DNA from: an uncultured Eubacteriales bacterium
Lineage (GTDB): Bacteria > Bacillota > Clostridia > Peptostreptococcales > Anaerovoracaceae
Assembly (NCBI GenBank): GCA_910583765.1
Contig: CAJTYS010000033.1
Coordinates: forward strand, 1 to 41,662
Reading direction: 5' to 3'
Length of the DNA: 41,662 nt
Below the pieces are notes generated by a model that was not told the DNA's origin, did no database searches, and was given only the letters and a program-made list of their open reading frames with translations. This document shows, piece after piece, positions 23,580-32,075 of the stretch. Both the position numbers and the translations under genes were made by a program. The first letter of the stretch is position 1. Every line of letters starts with the position of its first letter.

Positions 23580-24668
23580 ATGAAAAATTTTCTTGATCAT
23601 CAAGCATACGAACAGCTCTTTCGATTTCACTTAGAATTGAACGAGAAATTGCTGATCATGCCGGATTTTTTCCATGAAATCACGGGCTTGATCGACAGAT
23701 ATTTTGGCTATAAAAATTCGCTGATCATTTTTTCCGACGATAAATTCATCAATATTTACGATAACGTGAATCTGAAGAAGATCTACTCTCAGGAATATAT
23801 TGATAAAGACATTAAAAATGACTATATCCTCAACAATAAAAGCTTGTTTCACCCCTCCGCCGCCCATGGCCATGACCCGAAAACCCTTTATTTGGAGGAC
23901 ATTATTTCCTTCATTGATTACGAGCAAACGGACTTTTACAACCACTGCTTTCGGGAGCGGGGCATTTTCTATGAGGCCATTATCTTTCTGGACGAAGCCA
24001 CTTCATCCCTCAGCCTTTACAAGGGAAAAGCGGACGGAAATTTCACGGAAGAAGAAAGACTGCTGATTTCCTATATTGCCAAAATCGTGCACCAGAGCTA
24101 CCGGCTGCACCAAAAAATCGATAAAATGCACGCTGATATCAAGCTGCTGAAGAAAAGTCGGGATATTTCTTTCCTGGGAAATATTATTGTGAGCAAAAAC
24201 AAAGAAATCATGGACTATAACACTGCATCCGTGGAATTCTGCAGGGCCATGACCGGAGAGATTAACACGGACAGGGCTTTGAACGCCTTTATTTCCGACC
24301 TGGAACAGTCCACGAATTTCACCAGCAACGCAGAGCAAAATATCCACTATTACACCTCTGAGTTTAAAATCGAAATCAACACCTTTATCAACAAAACGGC
24401 TTATGACAATTTTGAAAAAAACTATTTGGTGACCATTGCCAAGGCTCACGCCAAAAAAGGCTCCGCCGCCTTCATGGAAGCCTATCACATCACGGTTCGG
24501 GAGCAGGAAATCATCAACTGTGTGGCCAGAGGGCTGAAAAATCAGGAAACAGCTGACGAGCTGCACATCAGCATCCACACGGTCAAGGCCCATCTTAAAA
24601 ATATCTTCGCCAAGCTGCAGGTAAACAGCCAAACCGGGGTCATCGCCAAATTTAATGAATATATGTAG
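23580..24668 (+). CDS. LuxR family transcriptional regulator, second copy
   Basis: A 362-residue regulator with a C-terminal LuxR/GerE helix-turn-helix: ITVREQEIINCVARGLKNQE (about 301), then TADELHISIHTVKAHLKNIF and AKLQVNSQTG. The long N-terminal part has no motif I can name; it is alpha/beta-looking and may be a GAF-type sensor. TTAGGAGA lies upstream of the ATG. It differs in length and sequence from the first LuxR protein, so the pair are not recent duplicates, yet their promoter modules are nearly identical. That suggests control by a common factor, perhaps one of the two. Confidence 0.83.
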   Translation: MKNFLDHQAYEQLFRFHLELNEKLLIMPDFFHEITGLIDRYFGYKNSLIIFSDDKFINIYDNVNLKKIYSQEYIDKDIKNDYILNNKSLFHPSAAHGHDPKTLYLEDIISFIDYEQTDFYNHCFRERGIFYEAIIFLDEATSSLSLYKGKADGNFTEEERLLISYIAKIVHQSYRLHQKIDKMHADIKLLKKSRDISFLGNIIVSKNKEIMDYNTASVEFCRAMTGEINTDRALNAFISDLEQSTNFTSNAEQNIHYYTSEFKIEINTFINKTAYDNFEKNYLVTIAKAHAKKGSAAFMEAYHITVREQEIINCVARGLKNQETADELHISIHTVKAHLKNIFAKLQVNSQTGVIAKFNEYM

Positions 24669-24846
24669 GTTTTTCGGCATGCTCCAAATCGCTGCGAGAT
24701 ATAAGGCATTTCAAGATCTTTCCATGTGATCTCAAGTTTTGATCTCGTCTGTTGGGAATAAAAGTCCTGTTTTTGGCAATACCATTTTATAGACCGAACC
24801 GTTTAATGCATAAAACTATTTTTTTGCGTAGTTTTTGCTCTTCATG

Positions 24847-24877
24847 GCACAAACTTGATATTAAATGAAGTTTGTGC
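24847..24877. promoter_or_regulatory. Inverted repeat GCACAAACTT / AAGTTTGTGC
   Basis: Perfect 10-base arms (24847-24856 and 24868-24877) with an 11-base spacer lie about 30 bases before the broken ATPase start at 24908. It looks like an operator left behind with that gene. Confidence 0.45.
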
Positions 24878-24907
24878 TATCCTCTAGCTATGAAGGGGGT
24901 TTGTCTA

Positions 24908-25121
24908 ATGATTTCTTCTCATAAATTGAAAAACCGTGATTTTTATCTTAACAAGCTGATTGGATTTCAGGGCATGGAACCGGTAAATGACTGCCGAAGA
25001 TTTATATCATTACGTAAAAGAGCGTATCCTGCCTGTCATCGCTGATGTTGCTTTAGATCAGGAAAAAGCATTGACGCTTTTAGAAATCAAAGCGCGGAGT
25101 TTGATACAATTCAGCAGATAA
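24908..25121 (+). pseudogene. Remnant of an AAA ATPase gene (DUF4143-type N-terminus)
   Basis: After AAGGGGGT an ATG at 24908 opens LKNRDFYLNKLIGFQ and MEPV. This matches the start of the clostridial ATP-binding protein family that normally continues into TGIRRCGKS (AAA_14 plus DUF4143). Instead it runs into unrelated sequence and stops at 25043-25045. An overlapping frame from ATG 24987 gives 44 residues (YHYVKERILPVIADV and so on), ends at 25121 and resembles nothing I can name; it may be the far side of a deletion. The Walker A loop and all later domains are missing. Family identification is from recalled patterns. Confidence 0.6.
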
Positions 25122-25131
25122 ACTGAAAATT

Positions 25132-25165
25132 AAAAGGAACTATCTATTTTTCGACAGTCCCTTTT
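25132..25165. terminator. Terminator-like hairpin left of the defence operon
   Basis: AAAAGGAACTATC (25132-25144) and GACAGTCCCTTTT (25153-25165) pair with two mismatches that become G-U pairs on the minus strand. T-rich flanks are present on both sides. Confidence 0.5.
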
Positions 25166-25241
25166 ATTACGCTTTAAGCACCAATCAAAGAGCATCCTGC
25201 GTAAAAATATGTAGGGTGTTTTTTGTACCCATTTTTATTAC

Positions 25242-25304
25242 AAACATATATATGAGAAAATATCTCATATATATGTTTACAAAATAAAAAAATAGCGATA
25301 TAAT
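25242..25304 (+). promoter_or_regulatory. Promoter and 16-bp inverted repeat of the defence operon
   Basis: AAACATATATATGAGA (25242-25257) and TCTCATATATATGTTT (25263-25278) are perfect 16-base arms around AAATA. The right arm overlaps the -35 box TTTACA (25276-25281), which is followed by a 17-base spacer and TATAAT (25299-25304). GGAGGTGG and the ATG at 25336 follow. A repressor site at this promoter is likely; no regulator gene sits in the operon. Confidence 0.75.
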
Positions 25305-25335
25305 AAAAATATAGACGTTGGAGGTGGTAGATATT

Positions 25336-26562
25336 ATGTTATGCCAATTTACAGTTAAAAATTTTAAAAGTATCAAAGATGCAATGACCTTTGATATGCA
25401 GGCTACTGCTATATCAGAGCATGAGGACAGGATAATCAAAGATAATGATAAGGAATTATATTTACCGGTGTCTGCTATTTATGGACCTAACGGTGGCGGA
25501 AAATCAAATGTGCTGGAAGCACTTCATATATTGGTTGCAAAAATATTACGTCCCTTGTATGCAACTGATGATAGTAATGACCGTCCTTTTCAAATGAAAA
25601 AAATTTTGATAGAACCTTTTGCTTTTGGTGAGAAAGAAAAAGAGGAACCCACAGAGTTTGAGCTTTTCTTTCGTACAAAAGATGCGGAATATCGGTACAT
25701 TTTGACAGTAAAGAGAGATATCGTTCTGTATGAGAGATTGGATCGTGTAAAATTCAATACTGGCAGAAGATCAGCACTTTTTGAACGTTCTGAAGAAGGA
25801 ATTAAATTAAGGGGAGCATTTGCAAGGCTGAAAATAAGTGATGAATTGTCCGAGACATTGACATTACTTTCCTATTTGGGGATTACCCATAAAAAGAATG
25901 AAGTGGTAAATGATGTGCTGAACTGGTTCGAATACGGAATTGATTTTTTGAATTACGGAAATCCCATTCAGGAGCTAGGGATGGCAATTGCAACTTCTGA
26001 AGATGTAAAGACGCTCTTTTTGGAAATGATTCAGGAAATGGATTTGGATATCGCAAATTTCAGAGTTGAAGAAAAAGAAGATGAACGGATTGAGGTTTAT
26101 ACCAAACATGTTGTTGATGACTATGAGTTTGAATTAAATTTGTCTGAGGAATCAAGCGGAACAAAGAAATTGTTTGGGTTATTGCCGTTTATTGCAGATA
26201 GTCTTATTTCTGGAACAACGCTGGTTATTGATGAATTAGATGCTAAAATACATCCGATACTGTTACGGCACATTATTATGATGTTCAACGATATGGAAAT
26301 CAATCAACATGGCGCGCAATTAATTTTCACATCACATGATTTGTCTACCATGAATAGTGATGTATTTCGAAGAGATGAAATCTGGTTTGTCGCAAAAGGT
26401 AACCGACAGAATTCAAAGCTGTATTCTCTGGTTGAATTTAAAAATGAAAAGGGTGAGTCTGTTCGTAAGGATGCCAAATTCGATAAGCAGTATTTAGAAG
26501 GTAAGTATGGCGCTGATCCATACCTCAAAAAAATTATAGATTGGGGAAAGGTCAATGCCTAA
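25336..26562 (+). CDS. AAA family ATPase, AbiLi/RloA-like defence protein
   Basis: A 408-residue ABC/SMC-type ATPase of the OLD/RloA class. Its start resembles RecF/SMC proteins (FTVKNFKSIKDAMTFDM). Walker A is YGPNGGGKSNVLEAL (about 51-65), the signature region is LSEESSGTKKLFGLLPFI (about 270), Walker B is TLVIDELDAKIHPIL (about 300), and the switch His is in FTSHDLSTM (about 335). I chose ATG 25336, after GGAGGTGG, over a TTG at 25318. The stop overlaps the next ATG by 8 bases. With its RloB-like partner this matches the AbiL two-gene anti-phage layout. The DNA is visibly AT-richer than its surroundings. Confidence 0.85.
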   Translation: MLCQFTVKNFKSIKDAMTFDMQATAISEHEDRIIKDNDKELYLPVSAIYGPNGGGKSNVLEALHILVAKILRPLYATDDSNDRPFQMKKILIEPFAFGEKEKEEPTEFELFFRTKDAEYRYILTVKRDIVLYERLDRVKFNTGRRSALFERSEEGIKLRGAFARLKISDELSETLTLLSYLGITHKKNEVVNDVLNWFEYGIDFLNYGNPIQELGMAIATSEDVKTLFLEMIQEMDLDIANFRVEEKEDERIEVYTKHVVDDYEFELNLSEESSGTKKLFGLLPFIADSLISGTTLVIDELDAKIHPILLRHIIMMFNDMEINQHGAQLIFTSHDLSTMNSDVFRRDEIWFVAKGNRQNSKLYSLVEFKNEKGESVRKDAKFDKQYLEGKYGADPYLKKIIDWGKVNA

Positions 26563-27253
26563 GAAAGCCGGAATGGAGGCGTGGAAGAAAAAACGCCGGC
26601 AGGAATATCTGGAAAAGAAGGAATTCCGATACTATATCTTCTGTGAAGGTCAGCAGACAGAACCATTATACTTTGAAGGCTTTAAGCGCTACATTGAAGA
26701 CAATCCAATTTATCGTGATATGGTGCTGATAGAAATAGAACCATGTCAGGCAGAAACCATGCGTGTAATTGGAATGGCTGAGAAGTATGTAAAGAAAAAT
26801 AAAATCGAGAAGGGGCAGATTTGGTGTGTATACGATAAAGACAGTTTTCCGGCAAAAGATTTTAATGGTGTAGTACAAAGGGCAGAATACCTAAATCAGC
26901 AAAATCCGGATGTGCAATATCATGCTGCATGGAGCAATGAATGTATCGAATTCTGGTTTCTCCTTCATTTTGCTTACTACACAGCAAATAATCATCGAAC
27001 GGAATATATCTCATTTCTGAATGATAAGTTTAGAAAATTCGGGATTGGAAAGTATCAGAAGAATATGAAAAATATTTTTGAAATTCTTCTGGAAAAAGGC
27101 AACCCGAAGTTGGCAATTCGATATGCAAAACGTATTATCAAAGATGGACAAGGCAAAATGCCGGCAGATATTGCACCTGGGACTAAGGTGTACGAGTTGG
27201 CAGAAGAATTGGTGAAGTATTTGCCGGAGAAGATACAAGACATGTTTAGATGA
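26555..27253 (+). CDS. RloB-like (AbiLii) Toprim-type protein
   Basis: A 232-residue RloB family protein. YYIFCEGQQTEPLYFEGF (about 27-44) provides the Toprim-like glutamate, WCVYDKDSFPAKDF (about 90) the DxD acid pair, and AWSNECIEFWFLLHF (about 127) is a typical RloB signature. It is predicted to be a nuclease effector controlled by the preceding ATPase. The ATG lies inside the end of the ATPase gene, so the two are translationally coupled. RloA/RloB pairs were first noted near restriction systems; no restriction-modification genes are seen here. DNA versus RNA cleavage cannot be told from sequence. Confidence 0.85.
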   Translation: MPKKAGMEAWKKKRRQEYLEKKEFRYYIFCEGQQTEPLYFEGFKRYIEDNPIYRDMVLIEIEPCQAETMRVIGMAEKYVKKNKIEKGQIWCVYDKDSFPAKDFNGVVQRAEYLNQQNPDVQYHAAWSNECIEFWFLLHFAYYTANNHRTEYISFLNDKFRKFGIGKYQKNMKNIFEILLEKGNPKLAIRYAKRIIKDGQGKMPADIAPGTKVYELAEELVKYLPEKIQDMFR

Positions 27254-27266
27254 AAGGGGTAATATA

Positions 27267-28751
27267 TTGGAAAATATTAAAGTTTATTTTTCGGATTTTT
27301 TTGAAGTGAACGAGGATGTTATTGATGAATATGGTGCTGTAAATATCTCATTAATTAATGATTTGCCATTATTTATCGATCCATTTTTGCTGTTTAATAG
27401 TGAAAACCCAGATTTTCAAGCTATTCATAAGGAAATGATTGACTATTTGTTGTTTTTACAAATGAAGTCTGAACAAATGCCTAAATTAGATCCTGGAATG
27501 AAAAAGGCTTGGTTTTCTTTTTCGGAAGTAAAACAAACATGGCTTGGATTTAGTTTGTCCGGTAATGCAGGATGCGGAATGGGAAATGATTTCGCTAATA
27601 ACTTATTTGAAGGATTGAATTCCATATTTAAAGATTTTGGAAAAGAAAAGATCACAAAAAGTCATCATATGGAGAAACTTTGCTTAATAAGTTCACATGT
27701 TGGCCGCGATAAAATCAGTGACTTTACGACAAATTTTGCAAAACAATATTTGTTAGAATATACACAGGAATTTGCCAGAACATACTTGGAGGCAGAGCAA
27801 TGTAAGGAATTCGTTGTAGGAAAAGTTTGCTTCAATTGGGTAACTAGATCATGGATGGCAAAGAAATATTACTTACCGTGTTATGATGGAGATTATGTGT
27901 TGTTGACACCGAAAGCCATACTAACGAGAGATGATACATTTATTAATCGAACTGATATGATTCGAAATCTACAAGAAATCGCACCTTCTATTTCAGATGA
28001 CGCATTACGGTTTGAACTGGAAACGTATTTTAGAGACGTATTGCCTAAAAAGAAAGAAGAGATGAGCCAAACTGAAAAGGCTGATGCCGCAACCAGAATT
28101 ATTAAACACCATCCGGAACTTATTGATTATTATGTCAAGTATAAAGAAGATAATCAAGATGATGCCACTTCTATTAGTAAAGAAAAAGTCAAAGAAGTAG
28201 AGCTGTTGTTTAACCATCAGATATCTCAGTTGATCACATTGTTAAATGAAAAGAGCGGGTTTTATCACATTATCCCAGATGCTCATGCGGAAGCTAGGCA
28301 AAGAGTAGAGTTTTTAAGGCATGTAATTGAGGATCAAGATGGATATAAGTTATTTTATGCAAATGGAAAGCCGATTAAACGTGAAGCCGATTTACAAGTA
28401 ATATATCGTTTAGTGTGGTACGGTTCTCCGTTAGATGTAAATCGAGAAGTAAATAATGGTCGAGGCCCTGTTGATTATAAAGTATCTTATGGAAAGAAAA
28501 ATGCAACTTTGGTCGAGTTTAAATTAGCCTCAAATTCAAAGTTGAAACAGAATTTGGCTAAACAGGTTGAAATTTATAAGGTTGCTTCTGAAACGGAAAG
28601 AGCAATTAAAGTAATACTATATTTTTCAGAAAAGGAATACGAAAAATTATGTACGATATTGAATAATTTAGGTTTAGTGGAATGTGATGATATTATATTG
28701 ATTGATGCCAGAGACGATAATAAGGAATCTGCGTCTAATGTGAAAATGTAA
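27267..28751 (+). CDS. Predicted PD-(D/E)XK nuclease, third gene of the defence operon
   Basis: A 494-residue protein I do not recognise as a named family. Near the C-terminus GRGPVDYKVSYG (about 400) is followed by ATLVEFKLASNSKL (about 420), which has the D...ExK arrangement of PD-(D/E)XK nucleases. The N-terminal 350 residues are mixed helix and strand without a known motif. The start is TTG at 27267, preceded by GAAAGGGG at good spacing, 13 bases after the RloB-like gene; no ATG fits as well. Composition is AT-rich like the two genes before it. It may be a third component of the AbiL-like system or a separate cargo gene. Confidence 0.7.
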   Translation: MENIKVYFSDFFEVNEDVIDEYGAVNISLINDLPLFIDPFLLFNSENPDFQAIHKEMIDYLLFLQMKSEQMPKLDPGMKKAWFSFSEVKQTWLGFSLSGNAGCGMGNDFANNLFEGLNSIFKDFGKEKITKSHHMEKLCLISSHVGRDKISDFTTNFAKQYLLEYTQEFARTYLEAEQCKEFVVGKVCFNWVTRSWMAKKYYLPCYDGDYVLLTPKAILTRDDTFINRTDMIRNLQEIAPSISDDALRFELETYFRDVLPKKKEEMSQTEKADAATRIIKHHPELIDYYVKYKEDNQDDATSISKEKVKEVELLFNHQISQLITLLNEKSGFYHIIPDAHAEARQRVEFLRHVIEDQDGYKLFYANGKPIKREADLQVIYRLVWYGSPLDVNREVNNGRGPVDYKVSYGKKNATLVEFKLASNSKLKQNLAKQVEIYKVASETERAIKVILYFSEKEYEKLCTILNNLGLVECDDIILIDARDDNKESASNVKM

Positions 28752-28909
28752 ATCGATAATGGTAGTATATGATATAGCGGCAAGAAAAATGTAAAAATTT
28801 TTATGCCAGATATTATGCTTATGTTCAAAAGTTTGGTTAGTAATACTGACCAAGCTAACCAAGAATTCAGTGGCAGCCCGTATCTTGAAAGTTATTGAGA
28901 AGGATTTCA

Positions 28910-30043
28910 TCACGGAAGCAGTGCTCGCACTCTTTTCCGCACCGCTTCTTCCATAACCGCCAAACGTTCTGGCGGCAAATTGTAACGTGAATGCTTCTTG
29001 AATTTGAACGTCAGCAAGCGTCTCAAGCCTTCACGACGTTTTGGCGTTAACACCTTTTTCGCAGTACCTATAAAATCATCATAAACGCACGGAACCAGCG
29101 TGTTGGCATATGCGGTGAGGGAATCGGCAGATTCCAGGTCATCGTACCCAGCATAGTTAAAGAGCGAATTGCCATGATCAAATAATGGTGCCGGCGCAGT
29201 GATTTCATTGGTTTCATTATCCACCAAGAATCCAAAATTCCCGAAATGTCTGTCAGTATTGCAGATCACCGCATCCAGCACCAACATATCGTTTAACGCC
29301 TGTGCATATTCGATCCCTAGATTTTCATAAAACGCTCTCACCGCAGTCATGCCACCAGAGGTCACCAGTCTTCCGATAGGCCGGAAGGAATATTCCTTGC
29401 TTGTGAACAGCTGGCAGGTCGAGCATAAGAAACCGTTCCACTTGGATAAGCCATAAGGGATTGCATGGATTTCCAGCGCATCGGCGATCTGTGCGGCGTA
29501 GTATTCGGAATAAGGTTCATTTCCCGTGTTGTATCCACCCATCGTCCCGCCTTTATATAACTTGATGGTGCCATCGATTCTTCTCCAGCATTTGGGAAGC
29601 ATTCCATTTGTGGTGAATTCCGGGCAGGAAGCCAGAGACGTGCGCACGCTGCTGCCATGGCCGGTAAATGCGATAAGCGCCAGGATTTTGCTGAAACGAT
29701 TATCGTATAGATTATACTGCTCAAAGGTCCCGCTAAAGCCTTCTTCAACAATCCAGTAGCAATCACTCAGCGAGAGTCCCTTTGAAACGTTTATGATGTT
29801 CATCGGACGATTGATGCTCAGTCCGCATTTGCTGAGAAAATTGTGCACATAGGCGCGATTTTTGGGAATGGTTCGGTGTTTGATCCATCTTGCCAGACCT
29901 TCACCCGACAAACGCAGATCTAATGGCAGCAATTTTTTATGCTCGTTATTGACCCATGTGATTTCAATATCAGGCATACTGCTGTCTTCTGTGGCCGTGA
30001 AACGAAGAAGCGGCATATTAAAATGTCTCAATTCATAAACCAA
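28910..30043 (-). CDS. HipA-like serine/threonine kinase-type protein
   Basis: About 377 residues with HipA-type kinase motifs: the catalytic stretch LDAVICNTDRHFGNFGFL (D, N and the NxDRHxxN pattern, about 262-279) and the metal-binding LFDHGNSLF (about 296). GTIKLYKGG near 160 is a plausible ATP-lysine region. GGAGG lies inside the first codons of the ATG frame at 30061, so translation more likely starts at TTG 30043, giving LVYELRHFNMPLLRF, a common family start. No HipB-like antitoxin gene adjoins it. It may be an orphan HipA-like toxin or a regulator kinase. It converges on the defence operon. Confidence 0.75.
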   Translation of the reverse strand: MVYELRHFNMPLLRFTATEDSSMPDIEITWVNNEHKKLLPLDLRLSGEGLARWIKHRTIPKNRAYVHNFLSKCGLSINRPMNIINVSKGLSLSDCYWIVEEGFSGTFEQYNLYDNRFSKILALIAFTGHGSSVRTSLASCPEFTTNGMLPKCWRRIDGTIKLYKGGTMGGYNTGNEPYSEYYAAQIADALEIHAIPYGLSKWNGFLCSTCQLFTSKEYSFRPIGRLVTSGGMTAVRAFYENLGIEYAQALNDMLVLDAVICNTDRHFGNFGFLVDNETNEITAPAPLFDHGNSLFNYAGYDDLESADSLTAYANTLVPCVYDDFIGTAKKVLTPKRREGLRRLLTFKFKKHSRYNLPPERLAVMEEAVRKRVRALLP

Positions 30044-30179
30044 CTTTGTGCCTCCTAGCATCGCGGTTTTAATTACCTGCGTTCATTATACCACGAATTA
30101 CCGCTGAAAATAGACTCCTAATTTGTGATTCAATGAACATTTCTCCAAAGGAACCCACATCTTAAGAGCCATAAAGAAA

Positions 30180-30235
30180 GCTCCCTTCCAAGTAAACAAG
30201 TTTTTATTATTTCACATGTCTGCCTAGAAGGGAGC
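30180..30235. repeat. Inverted repeat downstream of the permease
   Basis: GCTCCCTTC (30180-30188) and GAAGGGAGC (30227-30235) are perfect 9-base arms around a 38-base loop. It lies after the minus-strand set 2 operon and may end its transcripts, though the loop is long and no T run follows closely. Confidence 0.45.
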
Positions 30236-30308
30236 ATATCACGAAATTCTTTCTAATGCGGCAGGCTTCTTTTATTCCGAGCCGCCCACGGCCGTTCTGC
30301 CGCAAGCT

Positions 30309-31737
30309 TTACCTAGCCAGTTCATCGTCTTTATACGCTCCAACGCCCTTTTTATTGTTTATCAGGAAAATCTTTCCTAAAATCGTATAGACAATCACCG
30401 AGAACACCAGCGTGGCTCCTGTGGCGGAAGTGTACACAAACATTGGCTTTGCCGCCAGCATGATCGGGTCAAACAGCAGCACGTAGACAACACAGGACAA
30501 TGCGAACACCAGAACCGCGATCCAGTTAAACCCTCCCCAATATCTGTATTTGCTGGTACTTGACTTGTCGTATGTACTCGCCAAATTGATCTTCTGCTTT
30601 CTCAGGAAAAAATAATCCGCCATTTGGATGCCTACCAGAGGCACATAAACCACGCATATGATCCCCATGAGGATGTAGAAATGATCGTAAATAAACAATG
30701 GGCAGAAAATCATCACCAAAAAGGTGGGAACCATAAAGACGAAGGTCAGCTTCCCCCATCCAATGTTTTCAAAGATCTGATATTGTCTCATGCCCAGACA
30801 CGAATCATAGGCGCAGATAGGAATGGAACTTAAATTGGCAAAGGCGATGAACACCAGAGAAAACACGCCTAGTGCCAGGCCGCCCAGCGGGATCATCCAT
30901 TCCGTAGGGTCAATGGAATTGAAAGCCACGGATGTGGCCACGCCGATGATGGTGCCAATGGACGCTGCCAAGCAGACTCCGAACATGTTAGGCCAATACG
31001 CGGCCCTGGTGGTTTTACATAGCCTTGCCATCACGCCTCTTGATGCCCACCAGGAAATTCCGGCTCCCACGTTTACTTCAAACGCGATCATGAAGTTGAG
31101 CATCCTGCCCCCTGGGACAGGTGCGATAGGTTCGCATTCAAACACTGCTCCCCAGCCGCCTGGAGCCATTGCGATCAGCACCGCCATACCGATCATAACG
31201 ATGGCCATCAAAGGTGCCACAACCGCGTTCATTTTGCGCATTACGATAGGCCCTTTCCAGGTGATCAGCCATGCCAGAACAGCTGCGACCAACCCCAGAG
31301 CATTGATAAAATACCCGCTTTCCGACACAAAGCCAGTAGCCGCCTGTACAATATTTTCAATGGAACGCCCGCACATAACGCTCAATGTGACGGCCCATCC
31401 CACCTGAGTCAAAAGGATGACCACGAGGATCACTTTCATGCCGTTGTTTCCCAGCCAGCTCCTGCCCATGGTCCAATGGTCTATGCCATATTTGGCCGAG
31501 GAAATAGAGGAAGAGATCACTGCTAGAAACACGCCGACCACATTCCCCGCCACTGTGGCGATGATCGCGTCCCAAACACCCAATGGTACCGCCTGTCATA
31601 AAACACCAGGTGGCGATGGCCATTGCCACGTCCATGCAGGTATTGTCAAAGAAACTGTACACTCTGTCTGATTTCAGCAGAGGAAGGTTTCCTGTCAAAA
31701 AATCATTATGATTGCCGCTTTCTAAATTTTTTTCCAT
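30309..31737 (-). pseudogene. NCS1/cytosine-permease-like transporter, frameshifted
   Basis: The N-terminal part starts at ATG 31737 after AAGGAGAAAG and reads MEKNLESGNHNDFL to ATWCFMTGGTIG, a normal NCS1 start, then shifts out of frame near 31584. The rest (GVWDAIIATVAGNVVGVF onward, 12-segment transporter, KDDELAR at the end) continues in another frame to 30309. One extra base in GGTACCATTGGG would explain it. Together the parts make about 476 residues, full length. Family members are sodium or proton symporters for nucleobases and related compounds. It is the last gene of set 2. A sequencing error or a real inactivating mutation are both possible. Confidence 0.82.
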
Positions 31738-31788
31738 TTTTCTTTCTCCTTATTCATGAAGCCATTTTTCATGACTCTCATCAGCCTG

Positions 31789-32001
31789 TCAAATAATGTC
31801 CAGCGCTACTAATATGACGGGTAAAATACCAAACAGCCCGGCAATGACCATGGTTGCGACCCAATCGCCTTTTGGCAATGGATCGCATACCCCGCCTTCT
31901 TCTGTGATCATGGCCGCGCGCCTGATGACTTCCTTTTCGTATTCTTCCGGCAGACCTGTTTTGCCTGTGATTTCTTCTGCGACTTGATCGTAAATCGACA
32001 T
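31789..32001 (-). CDS. Small single-pass membrane protein beside the NCS1 permease
   Basis: A 70-residue protein. I chose ATG 32001, 6 bases after GGAGGTG. The first ~45 residues are charged (SIYDQVAEEITGKTGLPEEY, then EVIRRAAMITEEGG) and one hydrophobic segment (about 50-69, VATMVIAGLFGILPVILVAL) ends the chain. Known small accessory subunits of symporters share this size and topology, and the gene sits directly before the permease, so a partner role is plausible inference. I do not recognise the family. Confidence 0.6.
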   Translation of the reverse strand: MSIYDQVAEEITGKTGLPEEYEKEVIRRAAMITEEGGVCDPLPKGDWVATMVIAGLFGILPVILVALDII

Positions 32002-32075
32002 ATGTTTCACCTCCATAAAATTTAGAAAAATGCCTATAATTTTCTCACCAAAAGTGTCCCCCTACCCTGCGGCGC

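Noticed and set aside
24846..24862. TGGCAC reminiscent of a -24 box
   Set aside because: No GC at the required distance; it is part of the inverted repeat at 24847-24877.
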